DNA of 64,000 nt, from positions 1 through 64,000 of IMG/VR virus record IMGVR_UViG_3300042389_001027; one strand, given 5' to 3'. The stretch's first letter is position 1, and every line of letters begins with the position of its first letter. The translations under genes and the position numbers were made by a program. Positions 7,821-15,662 of the stretch are shown here, in pieces. The stretch comes from a virus. The notes beneath the pieces are model-generated. The model made no database searches. It had not been told where the DNA came from and saw nothing but the letters and a program-made list of their open reading frames with translations.

Positions 7821-7849
7821 TTGACGTTTCAATCTAGAGGGTGTAATGT
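7821..7849 (+). promoter_or_regulatory. Likely rightward sigma-70-type promoter
   Basis: TTGACG (7821-7826) and TAATGT (7844-7849) are separated by 17 nt and lie 68 nt before the 80-aa gene. This is the best promoter match found in the window. It probably drives the 80-aa gene, whose transcript would stop at the hairpin at 8182-8205. Confidence 0.55.
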
Positions 7850-7916
7850 TCATGACAAGCCAAAGGGCATACGCCACAAGGTGAATATCAACTAAACAAA
7901 CAACATAAGGACAACA

Positions 7917-8159
7917 ATGACAACGGCATACGAAACACTCAAGCAAAAGATGCACACTCGTAGGGGACGGGCTCCACTGCCCCCCGAAGAGAAGGCACGT
8001 CGCGCCAAGCACCAGAAGGCGGAAAACCGTCGTCGTGCGGAAGCCCGTCGTCGTGCATACCTCGTACTCCAGCATCGCTACGAGAATGAGTTCAAGGTTC
8101 TCTTTGAGGACGAGTACACGGCTCTTGAAAACGACAAGCGTTTCATGGTCACAAACTGA
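7917..8159 (+). CDS. Small highly basic protein
   Basis: 80 residues. The first 50 are dominated by Arg, Lys and Ala (KMHTRRGRAPLPPEEKARRA, then NRRRAEARRRAY), forming a positively charged helix; the C terminus is acidic. Nucleic-acid binding or host-polymerase interference is plausible. AAGGA lies 7 nt before the ATG. It stands alone between a strong promoter and an intrinsic terminator, so it is likely made abundantly early in infection. Family not recognised. Confidence 0.75.
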   Translation: MTTAYETLKQKMHTRRGRAPLPPEEKARRAKHQKAENRRRAEARRRAYLVLQHRYENEFKVLFEDEYTALENDKRFMVTN

Positions 8160-8181
8160 CCATACGCAGTCTGATGGAACT

Positions 8182-8205
8182 GGCACCCTTCGGGGTGCCT
8201 TTTTC
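8182..8205 (+). terminator. Rho-independent terminator
   Basis: Stem GGCACCC (8182-8188), TTCG tetraloop, stem GGGTGCC (8193-8199), then a T run. Seven GC-rich pairs plus the T run make a strong intrinsic terminator right after the 80-aa gene. Confidence 0.9.
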
Positions 8206-8249
8206 ATTTTCTAACTCATGTTGATGCACTAAGCGATTATTCTTAAATA

Positions 8250-8555
8250 ATGAACTTCGGAGCACGCCCACAGCAAGAGGTAATTTTCGGTGACATCACA
8301 ATCACCCACGCCGACCGCTCCCCGTGCATTATCTGTGGTCACCCAACTGGCGACTGCAATGGAGATTCCACCGCACCGAACCACATCGCTGGCGTTGGCG
8401 CGTTCAAGTCCATAGATGAAAAACTCACGTTTCTCGTTGAAGAAGACATCTGGGAAGAAAAACAGATAAACCCGCACCATCGCCAAAAAGTTCTCGTTGC
8501 TCGTAAGGGTCGTTACATCAGTCATCAAAAAGCAACAGAATTAGGTCTTCTCTAA
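8250..8555 (+). CDS. Small zinc-binding hypothetical protein (CxxCGHPTGDC)
   Basis: 101 residues with PCIICGHPTGDC near residue 26, a Cys/His cluster that resembles a small zinc knuckle found in actinophage proteins of unknown role. The C-terminal half is charged and ends with VLVARKGRYISHQKATELGL, which looks like a structured basic helix. No strong ribosome site upstream of the ATG. It precedes the ribonucleotide reductase by 72 nt. Confidence 0.72.
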   Translation: MNFGARPQQEVIFGDITITHADRSPCIICGHPTGDCNGDSTAPNHIAGVGAFKSIDEKLTFLVEEDIWEEKQINPHHRQKVLVARKGRYISHQKATELGLL

Positions 8556-8627
8556 ACAGTTTCAGTATTGTCGTTTGGTGTAACCTTGTTTACTCACTGA
8601 ACAACCAAAACTGAAACGGGGGGCGCT

Positions 8628-10553
8628 GTGCCTATTCTTGACCAATCTTTTGTTGACTCCTACAAGACGAAAACTCCACCATGGGGATTCGGCGGACTTG
8701 GCGAAATCGTGTACCTGCGCACGTATAGCCGTCCTGTGGAAGGAACAGACAGAACTGAAACATGGGAAGAGACTGTGCAGCGTGTTATCAACGGTGCAGT
8801 AGAAATCGGTGTCCCATACAACAAGGCTCAGGCTGAAGCACTGTTTGACCACATGTACAACCTTCGCTGTTCAATGTCTGGTCGCGCCCTTTGGCAACTC
8901 GGTACGCCACTAGTTCAGATGTTTAACGGCACATCACTCAACAACTGCTACTTCACAAACATTGAAACAGTTGAAGACTTTGAACTTCTGTTTGACTACC
9001 TCATGCTCGGTGGAGGCGTCGGCTTTTCTGTTGAGCGTTCCAAAATTCACGACCTGCCAAAAGTTAAGGGCGGAGTAAAAATCACACACGAGCGAACAAA
9101 CGATGCAGACATCATCGTTCCCGACTCGCGTCAAGGTTGGCGACGTCTTCTTCACAGTGTTCTCAAGTCGTACTTTGAAACAGGTAAATCTTTTACGTAC
9201 TCCACGATTTTGATTCGTGAATTCGGTGCACGCCTCAAGACTTTCGGCGGTACAGCATCTGGTCCTGGTGCATTGATTGACGGCATTGCTGACATTTGCG
9301 CCGTTATGGATAATCGCGCTGGAAAGAAGTTGCGTTCAATTGACGTTCTTGATATTTGCAACATCATCGGACGAATTGTTGTGTCTGGTTCATCGCGTCG
9401 CTCAGCACAAATTGCAATCGGCGACCCAGATGACGTTCTGTTCTTGCGTGCAAAAAACTGGGGGAGCGGAGATGTTCCAGCATGGCGCGCCAACTCAAAC
9501 AACAGCATTTATGCTGATTACTACGACCATATTCTTCCTGAATTATGGAAGGGTTACGCAGGCAATGGCGAACCATACGGATTACTCAATCGTCGTCTCG
9601 CACGCAAATACGGTCGTATCGGAGAAGTGCGTCCAGATAACTCCATTGAAGGTTTTAATCCATGCGCCGAAATTGCACTTGCTGACGGTGAATCGTGCAA
9701 CCTTGCAACAATTTTTCTACCGAATATTGAATCGTACGAGCAGTTCACAGAAATTTCCCATCTCCTCTACATGTGCCAAAAGCAAATCACTCGCATGGAT
9801 TACCCATATGAAAAGACAACCGCAATCGTTCGCAAGAACGCACGTTTGGGTCAGTCAATCACTGGCATCTTGCAATCAACAGAGGAGCAACTATCGTGGC
9901 TCAGCAAGGGCTACGAATTCCTTGACGCACTAGACAAGGAGTACTCAGCGAAGAATGGTCTACCTGAGTCTGTTCGCCTCACAACCGTACAGCCATCAGG
10001 CACATTGTCACTTCTCCCAGGCATCACACCCGGCGTACACCCAGCGTTTGCGCGTTACTACGTACGTCGTGTTCGTTTCAACGCTGCAGACAAACTCGTT
10101 GACGCATGTCGCAAGCGTGGATACAAGGTGGTTTGGGAAATTGGGTTGGATGGACGCGAAGACCACACGAAGTATGTTGTGGAGTTCCCATGCAAATCAC
10201 CAGACAACGCCGTATTGGCGGGAGACATGACTGCTGTTTCGCAACTTGAATGGGTTAAGAAGATGCAGGCAGAATGGGCTGACAATGCAGTATCCGTGAC
10301 CGTCTATTATCGCAAGGAAGAACTTGACGAGATTCGGGCATGGTTGGCTGAGAACTACGACACCTCCATCAAGTCCGTGTCCTTCTTGTTGCACGCTGAC
10401 CACAACTTCCCGCTACCACCATACGAGGAAATTTCCAAGGAGCAGTATGAGAAGTTGCTTGGGAAGATTGACTTGTCTATCCCAATGCAGTCCGCAGCCA
10501 ACATGACAATTGATTTGGACGATTGCTCCACAGGTGCCTGCCCTGTAAAGTAG
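8628..10553 (+). CDS. nrdJ: Class II (adenosylcobalamin-dependent) ribonucleotide reductase
   Basis: Monomeric class II RNR that reduces ribonucleoside triphosphates to dNTPs using coenzyme B12 and works with or without oxygen. Active-site residues map well on the Lactobacillus leichmannii enzyme: C107 (NNCYF), C346-A-E348 (NPCAEIAL) and C357, with the same C-x-E-x8-C spacing, plus a C-terminal relay pair C633/C638 (CSTGAC) that thioredoxin would re-reduce. A VQPSGTLSLLPGITPGVHP segment near residue 450 is also typical. The 641-residue length is somewhat short but complete. GTG start preceded by a run of G. The phage thioredoxin at 30639 could be its reductant. No B12 riboswitch is seen upstream. 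Confidence 0.95.
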   Translation: MPILDQSFVDSYKTKTPPWGFGGLGEIVYLRTYSRPVEGTDRTETWEETVQRVINGAVEIGVPYNKAQAEALFDHMYNLRCSMSGRALWQLGTPLVQMFNGTSLNNCYFTNIETVEDFELLFDYLMLGGGVGFSVERSKIHDLPKVKGGVKITHERTNDADIIVPDSRQGWRRLLHSVLKSYFETGKSFTYSTILIREFGARLKTFGGTASGPGALIDGIADICAVMDNRAGKKLRSIDVLDICNIIGRIVVSGSSRRSAQIAIGDPDDVLFLRAKNWGSGDVPAWRANSNNSIYADYYDHILPELWKGYAGNGEPYGLLNRRLARKYGRIGEVRPDNSIEGFNPCAEIALADGESCNLATIFLPNIESYEQFTEISHLLYMCQKQITRMDYPYEKTTAIVRKNARLGQSITGILQSTEEQLSWLSKGYEFLDALDKEYSAKNGLPESVRLTTVQPSGTLSLLPGITPGVHPAFARYYVRRVRFNAADKLVDACRKRGYKVVWEIGLDGREDHTKYVVEFPCKSPDNAVLAGDMTAVSQLEWVKKMQAEWADNAVSVTVYYRKEELDEIRAWLAENYDTSIKSVSFLLHADHNFPLPPYEEISKEQYEKLLGKIDLSIPMQSAANMTIDLDDCSTGACPVK

Positions 10554-10557
10554 GCTC

Positions 10558-11280
10558 ATGCCTATGGAACACATCATCATTGTCTCGTATCCGCGAAGTG
10601 GAACAACAGTAATTCAACGCATTTTGAACCGTGCTGAGGGGACTGTTGTTAGAGGGGAGACCATAGGCTCAATCGTTCATTTGGCAGAATATGTCAAACT
10701 GCTAGAGGAGATGCGTAGTAGCGTTGTTCCTCTCCTTGTGCCAGATATCCCGCCCAACAGCGACAAAAACCCTATGTATGGTCATGATGGGATTGATACG
10801 GATTTAATTGTTGACAGCATGAGGCATGCGATTGAATTCGGCACTCTGAGTTGTCCACAGGGAACATTTAGACTTGGGTGGAAAGAGAACTTTATTAACC
10901 CAAAGAACTTGGGGCATCAAAAGTCTGTTTATGTTCTCCAGTTCATACAGCGACTTTTTCCGAATATCAAATTCGTGTTCAATACCCGTGAGCCAGAAAT
11001 GATGAAGACGAGTGCTATCTGGAAGAACAAGATAAATCCCGTTGAAGAAATTCTTGAATGTAAAAGTTTTATTGAATCAGTTTACGGTTCTGGTGTGCTC
11101 GGCGCTGAAAATACAACTCTTTTAGAGTACGAGACATGGGCAGGCGGACTTGATTACGAACACGGCAAGGGTGACGCCGAATATGTTCAACACAAGTTGG
11201 CTCAGATAGGTATCTACGTTTCCCGAGATGATATCCGAGAAGTATTGGACGAATACTTAACTCATTTACAGCACCTCTGA
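10558..11280 (+). CDS. PAPS-dependent sulfotransferase family protein
   Basis: 240 residues. The N terminus has the 5'-phosphosulfate loop SYPRSGTT (10-17), and a second motif FNTREPEMMKTSAIW matches the 3'-phosphate-binding RxPxxxxxS region, the two hallmarks of PAPS-using sulfotransferases. It would move a sulfo group from PAPS to a hydroxyl or amine, for instance on a cell-surface glycan or a small molecule; the acceptor is unknown. Starts 4 nt after nrdJ, so probably co-transcribed. Phage-borne sulfotransferases occur elsewhere, but their role is largely open. Confidence 0.82.
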   Translation: MPMEHIIIVSYPRSGTTVIQRILNRAEGTVVRGETIGSIVHLAEYVKLLEEMRSSVVPLLVPDIPPNSDKNPMYGHDGIDTDLIVDSMRHAIEFGTLSCPQGTFRLGWKENFINPKNLGHQKSVYVLQFIQRLFPNIKFVFNTREPEMMKTSAIWKNKINPVEEILECKSFIESVYGSGVLGAENTTLLEYETWAGGLDYEHGKGDAEYVQHKLAQIGIYVSRDDIREVLDEYLTHLQHL

Positions 11281-11284
11281 CACA

Positions 11285-11650
11285 ATGCTCGCGCATTTGC
11301 GAAATCTTGGGGCGCTTGAGCGATTAGAAGATGCCGCAACGGCACTTACTAATGCAGGGCATTGCCGCAACATGTATTTGCACCCGTATAACGGAAGTAT
11401 TAGTGCTACTGGCGCTCTTCTGCGTGCATTTGGGGTGGGAGATAAGGAGATTGCAGCGTGGGATGGAGACATCCTGTCCCTTGAGTTGCCAGACCTTCAT
11501 ATGGCTCTACTTATGGAGTTAATCAACTGCCTAGAGGCGATAGTGGATGATGACTTGGAGACATGGAACGATGGTGCAAATGCTTATGATGTTCTTCGCT
11601 TATTCCGCAATTTGGCAGTACTGATAGATTTCGGACCGCTGCGGGATTAG
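11285..11650 (+). CDS. Hypothetical protein resembling DUF6197 proteins
   Basis: 121 residues. The layout, with a helical N terminus, GHCRNMYLHPYNGSISATGALLRAF and later ETWNDGANAYDVLRLFRNLA, recalls DUF6197, small actinobacterial proteins of unknown role. I recognise the pattern but cannot confirm it. No strong ribosome site; it begins 5 nt after the sulfotransferase, suggesting coupling. Its stop overlaps the stop of the convergent nuclease gene. Confidence 0.6.
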   Translation: MLAHLRNLGALERLEDAATALTNAGHCRNMYLHPYNGSISATGALLRAFGVGDKEIAAWDGDILSLELPDLHMALLMELINCLEAIVDDDLETWNDGANAYDVLRLFRNLAVLIDFGPLRD

Positions 11651-12048
11651 TTCTTAAACTCTGCCCAAGTTTTATCCCCAACACCAAAATACTCACGGGC
11701 AAACCCAGCCTGAATAATGTCTGTGTTGAGACATGCAGTAGAAGGGTCTTCAACTTTGTCCGAGGAGAATATGCGGGCAAGAATGCGACCGTATTTATCA
11801 TTTTTGTCAGGGATTGTATTAACAAATACCCATTTGTGGCTGGTTAACCAATCTTGAGTGAACTGCTTGGCTTTTAGACCGAGTTCTTTCTCCTTGAGGT
11901 CTTTTGTGCGTGATTCTGGGGTGTTAACTCCGTAGAGGCGCACACGGATTTTGTGGTGTACATCAAAGCCGAGGTCAACCATCAAATCAAGTGTGTCCCC
12001 ATCAATCACCTTGAGGACAGTTGCTCCATACCAAAATCGTTCAGCCAT
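11647..12048 (-). CDS. Staphylococcal-nuclease-like (thermonuclease) protein
   Basis: 133-residue SNase-fold nuclease. VLKVIDGDTLDL (12-22), RVRLYGVNTPESR (35-47) and DKYGRILARIF match the calcium-binding and catalytic segments of SNases; the equivalents of R35, E43 and R87 are present, while the position of D40 is Asn, as in several homologues. No signal peptide is visible, so it should act inside the host, perhaps in host DNA or RNA breakdown. It converges on the plus-strand unknown gene with a shared stop region (TTAG). Confidence 0.85.
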   Translation of the reverse strand: MAERFWYGATVLKVIDGDTLDLMVDLGFDVHHKIRVRLYGVNTPESRTKDLKEKELGLKAKQFTQDWLTSHKWVFVNTIPDKNDKYGRILARIFSSDKVEDPSTACLNTDIIQAGFAREYFGVGDKTWAEFKN

Positions 12049-12060
12049 GCATACATTATC

Positions 12061-12600
12061 TCATACGTGGATTAGGTCTACGATTAGGTGGACACGGAAT
12101 TCAGAACCGCCATTAATTACGGAATGATACTTATCCGTGTTGTCAATGAGCCATAACTCCCCAGCAGCAAGATGTTCAGTTTCGTCACCTACTGTGAATA
12201 AGCATTTGTTATTTGTGACAATAGGCAGATGAACTCTGTGAGTTTTCGCACTCACATCACCCCTATCTTTGTGCCGTTTAATTTCACCGTTGGGTGCCAT
12301 TCTTGCTAAGAATGCACGCGCTGGCGAGGCAGGAAATACTCTGTCGGAGTAAATAGAGCATATGGAATGTACTGCGCTTGAGAAAACCGCAAACATAGAA
12401 TGTTCGCGCTGGCTACTTAATACGTCCCTTGTTCCATAAAGTAATGGGATTGTGTCAGTCTGCCCACCAGCGATACCGCCCATATTCTTGCGTTCACGGT
12501 AGGACACCCAGTCATTATCAGATAATGCGGAAACGCTATGAAGAACATCTTCAAATTGTGGGAGTCTCCCAATGAACTGAAAATTAGTAGTTTCTTGCAT
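12061..12600 (-). CDS. Aspartyl/asparaginyl beta-hydroxylase-like 2OG-Fe(II) oxygenase
   Basis: About 179 residues. The C-terminal half has the beta-hydroxylase pattern: an iron-binding H-x-D (RHKDRGD), HRVHLPIVTN, a glycine/Glu turn (LAAGELWLIDNTDKYHSV) with the second iron His, and FRVHLIVDL with the 2OG-binding Arg. Such enzymes hydroxylate Asp/Asn side chains in proteins. The ATG at 12600 was chosen; a TTG 18 nt upstream is the alternative. Neither has a clear ribosome site, and the start lies only 22 nt past a strong terminator. A virion or host protein substrate is possible. Confidence 0.78.
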   Translation of the reverse strand: MQETTNFQFIGRLPQFEDVLHSVSALSDNDWVSYRERKNMGGIAGGQTDTIPLLYGTRDVLSSQREHSMFAVFSSAVHSICSIYSDRVFPASPARAFLARMAPNGEIKRHKDRGDVSAKTHRVHLPIVTNNKCLFTVGDETEHLAAGELWLIDNTDKYHSVINGGSEFRVHLIVDLIHV

Positions 12601-12616
12601 ATTTAAATGATAAAGC

Positions 12617-12649
12617 AAAAACCCCCCGCCATTTCTGACGGGGGGTTTT
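12617..12649. terminator. Strong, probably bidirectional intrinsic terminator after the capsid gene
   Basis: CCCCCCG (12622-12628) pairs with CGGGGGG (12639-12645), flanked by an A run on the left and a T run on the right. On the minus strand it reads as a hairpin followed by TTTTT and ends the long head-gene transcript just after the major capsid gene. Confidence 0.88.
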
Positions 12650-12677
12650 CGTGCCTAAGGTAGGCGGATGTTGCTTA

Positions 12678-13979
12678 TCAGGCTTCTGGAGCACCGTCAA
12701 AGTTGACGGCAACGAAAGCCTCTGGGCGCTTGACTGCGAGAGCAAGACGCTGTTCAGCGAGAACAACAATTGCGTTGCGGACGAAGAAGTCTGCGTGCTG
12801 TTCGCTGATGCGGATGCTTGCCTGCTCACGGTCGTACAACTGAGCACCAGTGCCGAATGCGCCGACGAGAGCGGTGCCCTCGGTCATTGCTGGGGTGTCC
12901 ACGACGGGGATGCGCCACAAGCGTGGCTCTCCGCCAAGGGCAACCGAAACGGCGACGAGGTACTGACCGTTGTCGTCCTTTGACAATTCAATGTCTTCCC
13001 AGTCGTTCGGGTGAAGAACGACACCAGTTGGCTCGTAGTAAGCGAGGAACGAAAGGGTCGCGGCGCGACGGATTGCGTCAGCCTTGGTGTCCTTAAGTGC
13101 TCCTGCCGACCAGTCGTAACTCTGGATGCCAGTGGTTTCCATGATGCCGAGGAGGTTTTCACCAGTGCCGTCACCATTGAGGATTTGAGCATCTTCCTGA
13201 AGGCGCAAGCCGTAAAGAAGTTCGTTGTCAATGATGCTGCGCAATTGTGGTTCGTCAGCAAGCACGTTACGGTGAGCGGCTTCCCAGTGAGCCAAGGTGC
13301 GAACAGGAGCCTGCTCACCAACGAAGGTGAAAGACGACTGTGGCTTGGCTGCAAATGCAGAACCGCTACGCTCAGCGACGGCGGCTGCGTTGTTGGTGAA
13401 ACCAGTCATGCGGAAGTACTCAATGACAGCAGCAGTCGTGGTACGGCTTGGGAACAAGTCGCGAACACGCTTGGTGCGCATTGGAGGAACCACGATGGGG
13501 TCACGCTGGATGGAACCGAACGAACCAGGGGTGCCCGATGGCAGAGCGCTGTAGACGTCCTTGGTGCTCCAGAGACCAGTGACATCGCCACGGTTCAACT
13601 GGAATGGGCTTGGCATGTTCGCACCGTTCTTGCCACCGTTCAATGTCTTGAATTCTGGTGAATCAAGGAACATCTGACCGAGGCTCTTGGCGGATGGAAC
13701 TTCAGTCCACTGACCCTGAGCGGCAGCAGCCTGAGCCACTGAGCCACCCTGAGGCTGTGAACCCCAAGCGTCAACTTCGCGCATGCTCTCAAGACCCTCA
13801 ATGAGGCTCTTGATTTCGCGGATGTCACGCATGTTGTTGTCAAAAGCGGACTTTTGTTCTGAAGAGACGACAACGGTGCCGTCTTCAATCTTGAACGAGT
13901 CAGCAATGGTCTTGTTGTCTGCCATCTTGGCGCGAAGTGCACCTTGAAGTTCAGACAGGCGGTGTTGGTCAAAAGACAT
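12678..13979 (-). CDS. Major capsid protein, HK97 fold
   Basis: 433 residues. A charged, helical N-terminal scaffolding (delta-like) region of about 120 residues is followed by the HK97 capsid core. The core begins near SGTPGSFGSIQRDPIVVPPMRTKRVRDLF and includes the spine helix, RTLAHWEAAHRNVLAD, the E-loop and P-domain region, LNGDGTGENLLGI and IPVVDTPAMTEGTALVGAF, all typical of this family. The N-terminal region is presumably removed by the prohead protease encoded upstream. AGGAG lies before the ATG. Last gene of the minus-strand head operon and followed by a strong terminator. Confidence 0.95.
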   Translation of the reverse strand: MSFDQHRLSELQGALRAKMADNKTIADSFKIEDGTVVVSSEQKSAFDNNMRDIREIKSLIEGLESMREVDAWGSQPQGGSVAQAAAAQGQWTEVPSAKSLGQMFLDSPEFKTLNGGKNGANMPSPFQLNRGDVTGLWSTKDVYSALPSGTPGSFGSIQRDPIVVPPMRTKRVRDLFPSRTTTAAVIEYFRMTGFTNNAAAVAERSGSAFAAKPQSSFTFVGEQAPVRTLAHWEAAHRNVLADEPQLRSIIDNELLYGLRLQEDAQILNGDGTGENLLGIMETTGIQSYDWSAGALKDTKADAIRRAATLSFLAYYEPTGVVLHPNDWEDIELSKDDNGQYLVAVSVALGGEPRLWRIPVVDTPAMTEGTALVGAFGTGAQLYDREQASIRISEQHADFFVRNAIVVLAEQRLALAVKRPEAFVAVNFDGAPEA

Positions 13980-14124
13980 TTTTTACTCCTGTGAGTGTTG
14001 AAGGGTTTTTTTGTTGCTTAATTAACTTGCGGTTTAGGTAAGCACCCAACCAACGTGTCTTTATGTAAGATACACGACGGATACTACGGTTAATGTAACT
14101 TTCGTAGATTTCGTTATGTTCTTG

Positions 14125-15345
14125 TTAAAACTCTTGATTGAGTGAGACCACATAATGTCTAGTAACGTTCTTTGCCTCGCCACGGCGGAAAGATACACCA
14201 ACCGATGGGTCGGTTAATTCCTCGTAAGTTTCGCCATCAATGGTAAAAGATTTTGCCCCGAGTCCTCTTTTCTTCCAAGGGTGACCATCAGGGAGTAGGT
14301 CGTTATCTGTTGTATATGAAGCCTTTGCAGAGCCAGACATCAAAAGTCTCAAGAAAGCATTGACACGACCCATAGCCCACTGACCGCGAGTCATGCCGGG
14401 TCGGTGACTAACACTAAAAGCACCAGCCCCACGGCGGTAGACAGCCTTGAGGGCTCTAAGGCTGGTTTTTGACCAGTCGTCTTTGTTTTTTTTCTTGACA
14501 TCAGCATTATGGTCGCGAACCTTAGAAATCAAAGCGTTCTCAACCGCAATCGTTACTGATATCCCAGATGCCGAAGACGTGGACGAAGCAGAGCCGACGC
14601 TATTCCTAGACGAACCGATAATTCTGTCTTTCTTTGGCGCGGGCGTCTTAGCGAGTGACTTTTCTTCACCATCCTCGTCTTTCTTCTTGGGGCGTCCGTC
14701 GTTTCTGAGTCCACGTACCTTGTTGTAGTCGGGGGAGTTTGTACATGGGAGGTAGACGATTTTGCCGTCTCTTGCCCTGTAACTTCGGATACCAATGCAC
14801 CCGAGTTGTCTTGCTCGCACGCGTGCCGATTCTGGGTCGGTAAATACGTCAGGGTCGGTAGAGCGTGAAACATAGTTGACAAAACCCTTGGCATCCATTG
14901 GCTCAATTGTTAAGTCAAGGCTCTTTGCGGAAACTAAACCACCACCCGGCAATGTGTCAATCCCCATAATCGGGCTTTCCGTCAGTTTCTCAAAATCTGA
15001 CGGCTTTTCCTCTGGTGTGCCATTTTTGTGGATGCTGTAAAACAACGTGCCATTTTTAGCAATTGTTCGTACCGAATATCCGCGACGCTTTGCTTCAGCA
15101 AGAGCCTCATCATAAGACGAATACAGTTTGCCACTCTTAGACGCTGCTGTAGCCGCCTTGACGTTGACTATTGGCGAAAGGGACTTCTCAACACGCCTAT
15201 GTTCCTGTCCGCGAATAGCAGCAGTCATTTCCTCATGGGTAGCGCATGGCATCCAACGCCCGTCGGCATCTTGGTGAGCGCCGTAACACCCGAGCATTCG
15301 TGCCACGCGCATCGCCTGCTTGCGTGTTGCGTAGTTCATTGTCAC
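14125..15345 (-). CDS. Putative minor head protein with two LGC...PC repeats
   Basis: 406 residues, no named family. Two copies of a short module, AR-x-LGC-x-G ... DG ... PC, occur at about residues 15-35 and 180-205. The C-terminal part (LRALKAVYRRGAGAFSVSHR, then QWAMGRVNAFLRLL and DNDLLPDGHP) is a conserved stretch I recognise from phage structural proteins of unknown function. The middle is Ser/Lys-rich and low in complexity. Lies between the large tagged proteins and the capsid gene, so a virion component is likely. Coupled to the upstream 106-aa gene by a 4-nt overlap. Confidence 0.7.
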   Translation of the reverse strand: MTMNYATRKQAMRVARMLGCYGAHQDADGRWMPCATHEEMTAAIRGQEHRRVEKSLSPIVNVKAATAASKSGKLYSSYDEALAEAKRRGYSVRTIAKNGTLFYSIHKNGTPEEKPSDFEKLTESPIMGIDTLPGGGLVSAKSLDLTIEPMDAKGFVNYVSRSTDPDVFTDPESARVRARQLGCIGIRSYRARDGKIVYLPCTNSPDYNKVRGLRNDGRPKKKDEDGEEKSLAKTPAPKKDRIIGSSRNSVGSASSTSSASGISVTIAVENALISKVRDHNADVKKKNKDDWSKTSLRALKAVYRRGAGAFSVSHRPGMTRGQWAMGRVNAFLRLLMSGSAKASYTTDNDLLPDGHPWKKRGLGAKSFTIDGETYEELTDPSVGVSFRRGEAKNVTRHYVVSLNQEF

Positions 15346-15662
15346 GCCTCTGGGTAGAGGATTTTTACTTTCCGTGGAACGGATGAGCCCTTACCGTCCC
15401 TTTCCTCAACGTCACCCATATAAAAACCGTTATTAGAAAAAGTAGTGAAAACTTTGTCTAGTTCTTTTTGGTTCTTTTTTTGGCTGAAATACCAAACAGT
15501 TGAATGAATCAATTCCTCGTCATCAGATTGCTCATCAAGCGCATTTGCTATAAGCAGAACTTTACGACGCACTTCGTCAGGGAGTTTCATGAACTCACCT
15601 TTGATGTGTTCAATGTTTTGTGGCGTTAAGCCAACTTTTTTAGAAATATTATTCTTCGTCAC
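15342..15662 (-). CDS. Hypothetical protein in the head operon
   Basis: 106 residues, unrecognised. Helical N terminus (GLTPQNIEHIKGEFMKLPDE) and a mixed C terminus with aromatic residues (FTTFSNNGFYMGDVEE). GTG start; it overlaps the end of the 945-aa gene by 14 nt and the next gene by 4 nt, so expression is tied to both. It could be a dedicated partner of the large protein, by analogy with the other small genes between the large ones. Confidence 0.65.
   Translation of the reverse strand: MTKNNISKKVGLTPQNIEHIKGEFMKLPDEVRRKVLLIANALDEQSDDEELIHSTVWYFSQKKNQKELDKVFTTFSNNGFYMGDVEERDGKGSSVPRKVKILYPEA

Larger units (their letters stand above)
7600..7916. other. Divergent intergenic control region (317 bp)
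   Basis: No convincing gene. It separates the leftward early block from the rightward block and contains promoter-like sequences on both strands (7638-7666 minus and 7821-7849 plus). A 20-codon hydrophobic minus-strand frame (7681-7743) is present without a good ribosome site. A longer minus-strand open frame crossing the region overlaps the 80-aa gene and looks non-coding. Confidence 0.6.

Noticed and set aside
7722-8207. 161-codon minus-strand frame across the divergent region
   Set aside because: Antisense to the well-supported 80-aa gene and its terminator, odd composition, no ribosome site.
8556-8627. Possible cobalamin riboswitch before nrdJ
   Set aside because: Only 72 nt are available and no B12-box is seen; just an 8-bp inverted repeat (GTTTCAGT at 8559-8566 with ACTGAAAC at 8610-8617).
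9277-9933. 218-codon plus-strand frame inside nrdJ
   Set aside because: Out-of-frame shadow of the clearly coding ribonucleotide reductase.
13011-13661. 216-codon plus-strand frame
   Set aside because: Antisense to the major capsid gene; composition follows from its codon bias.
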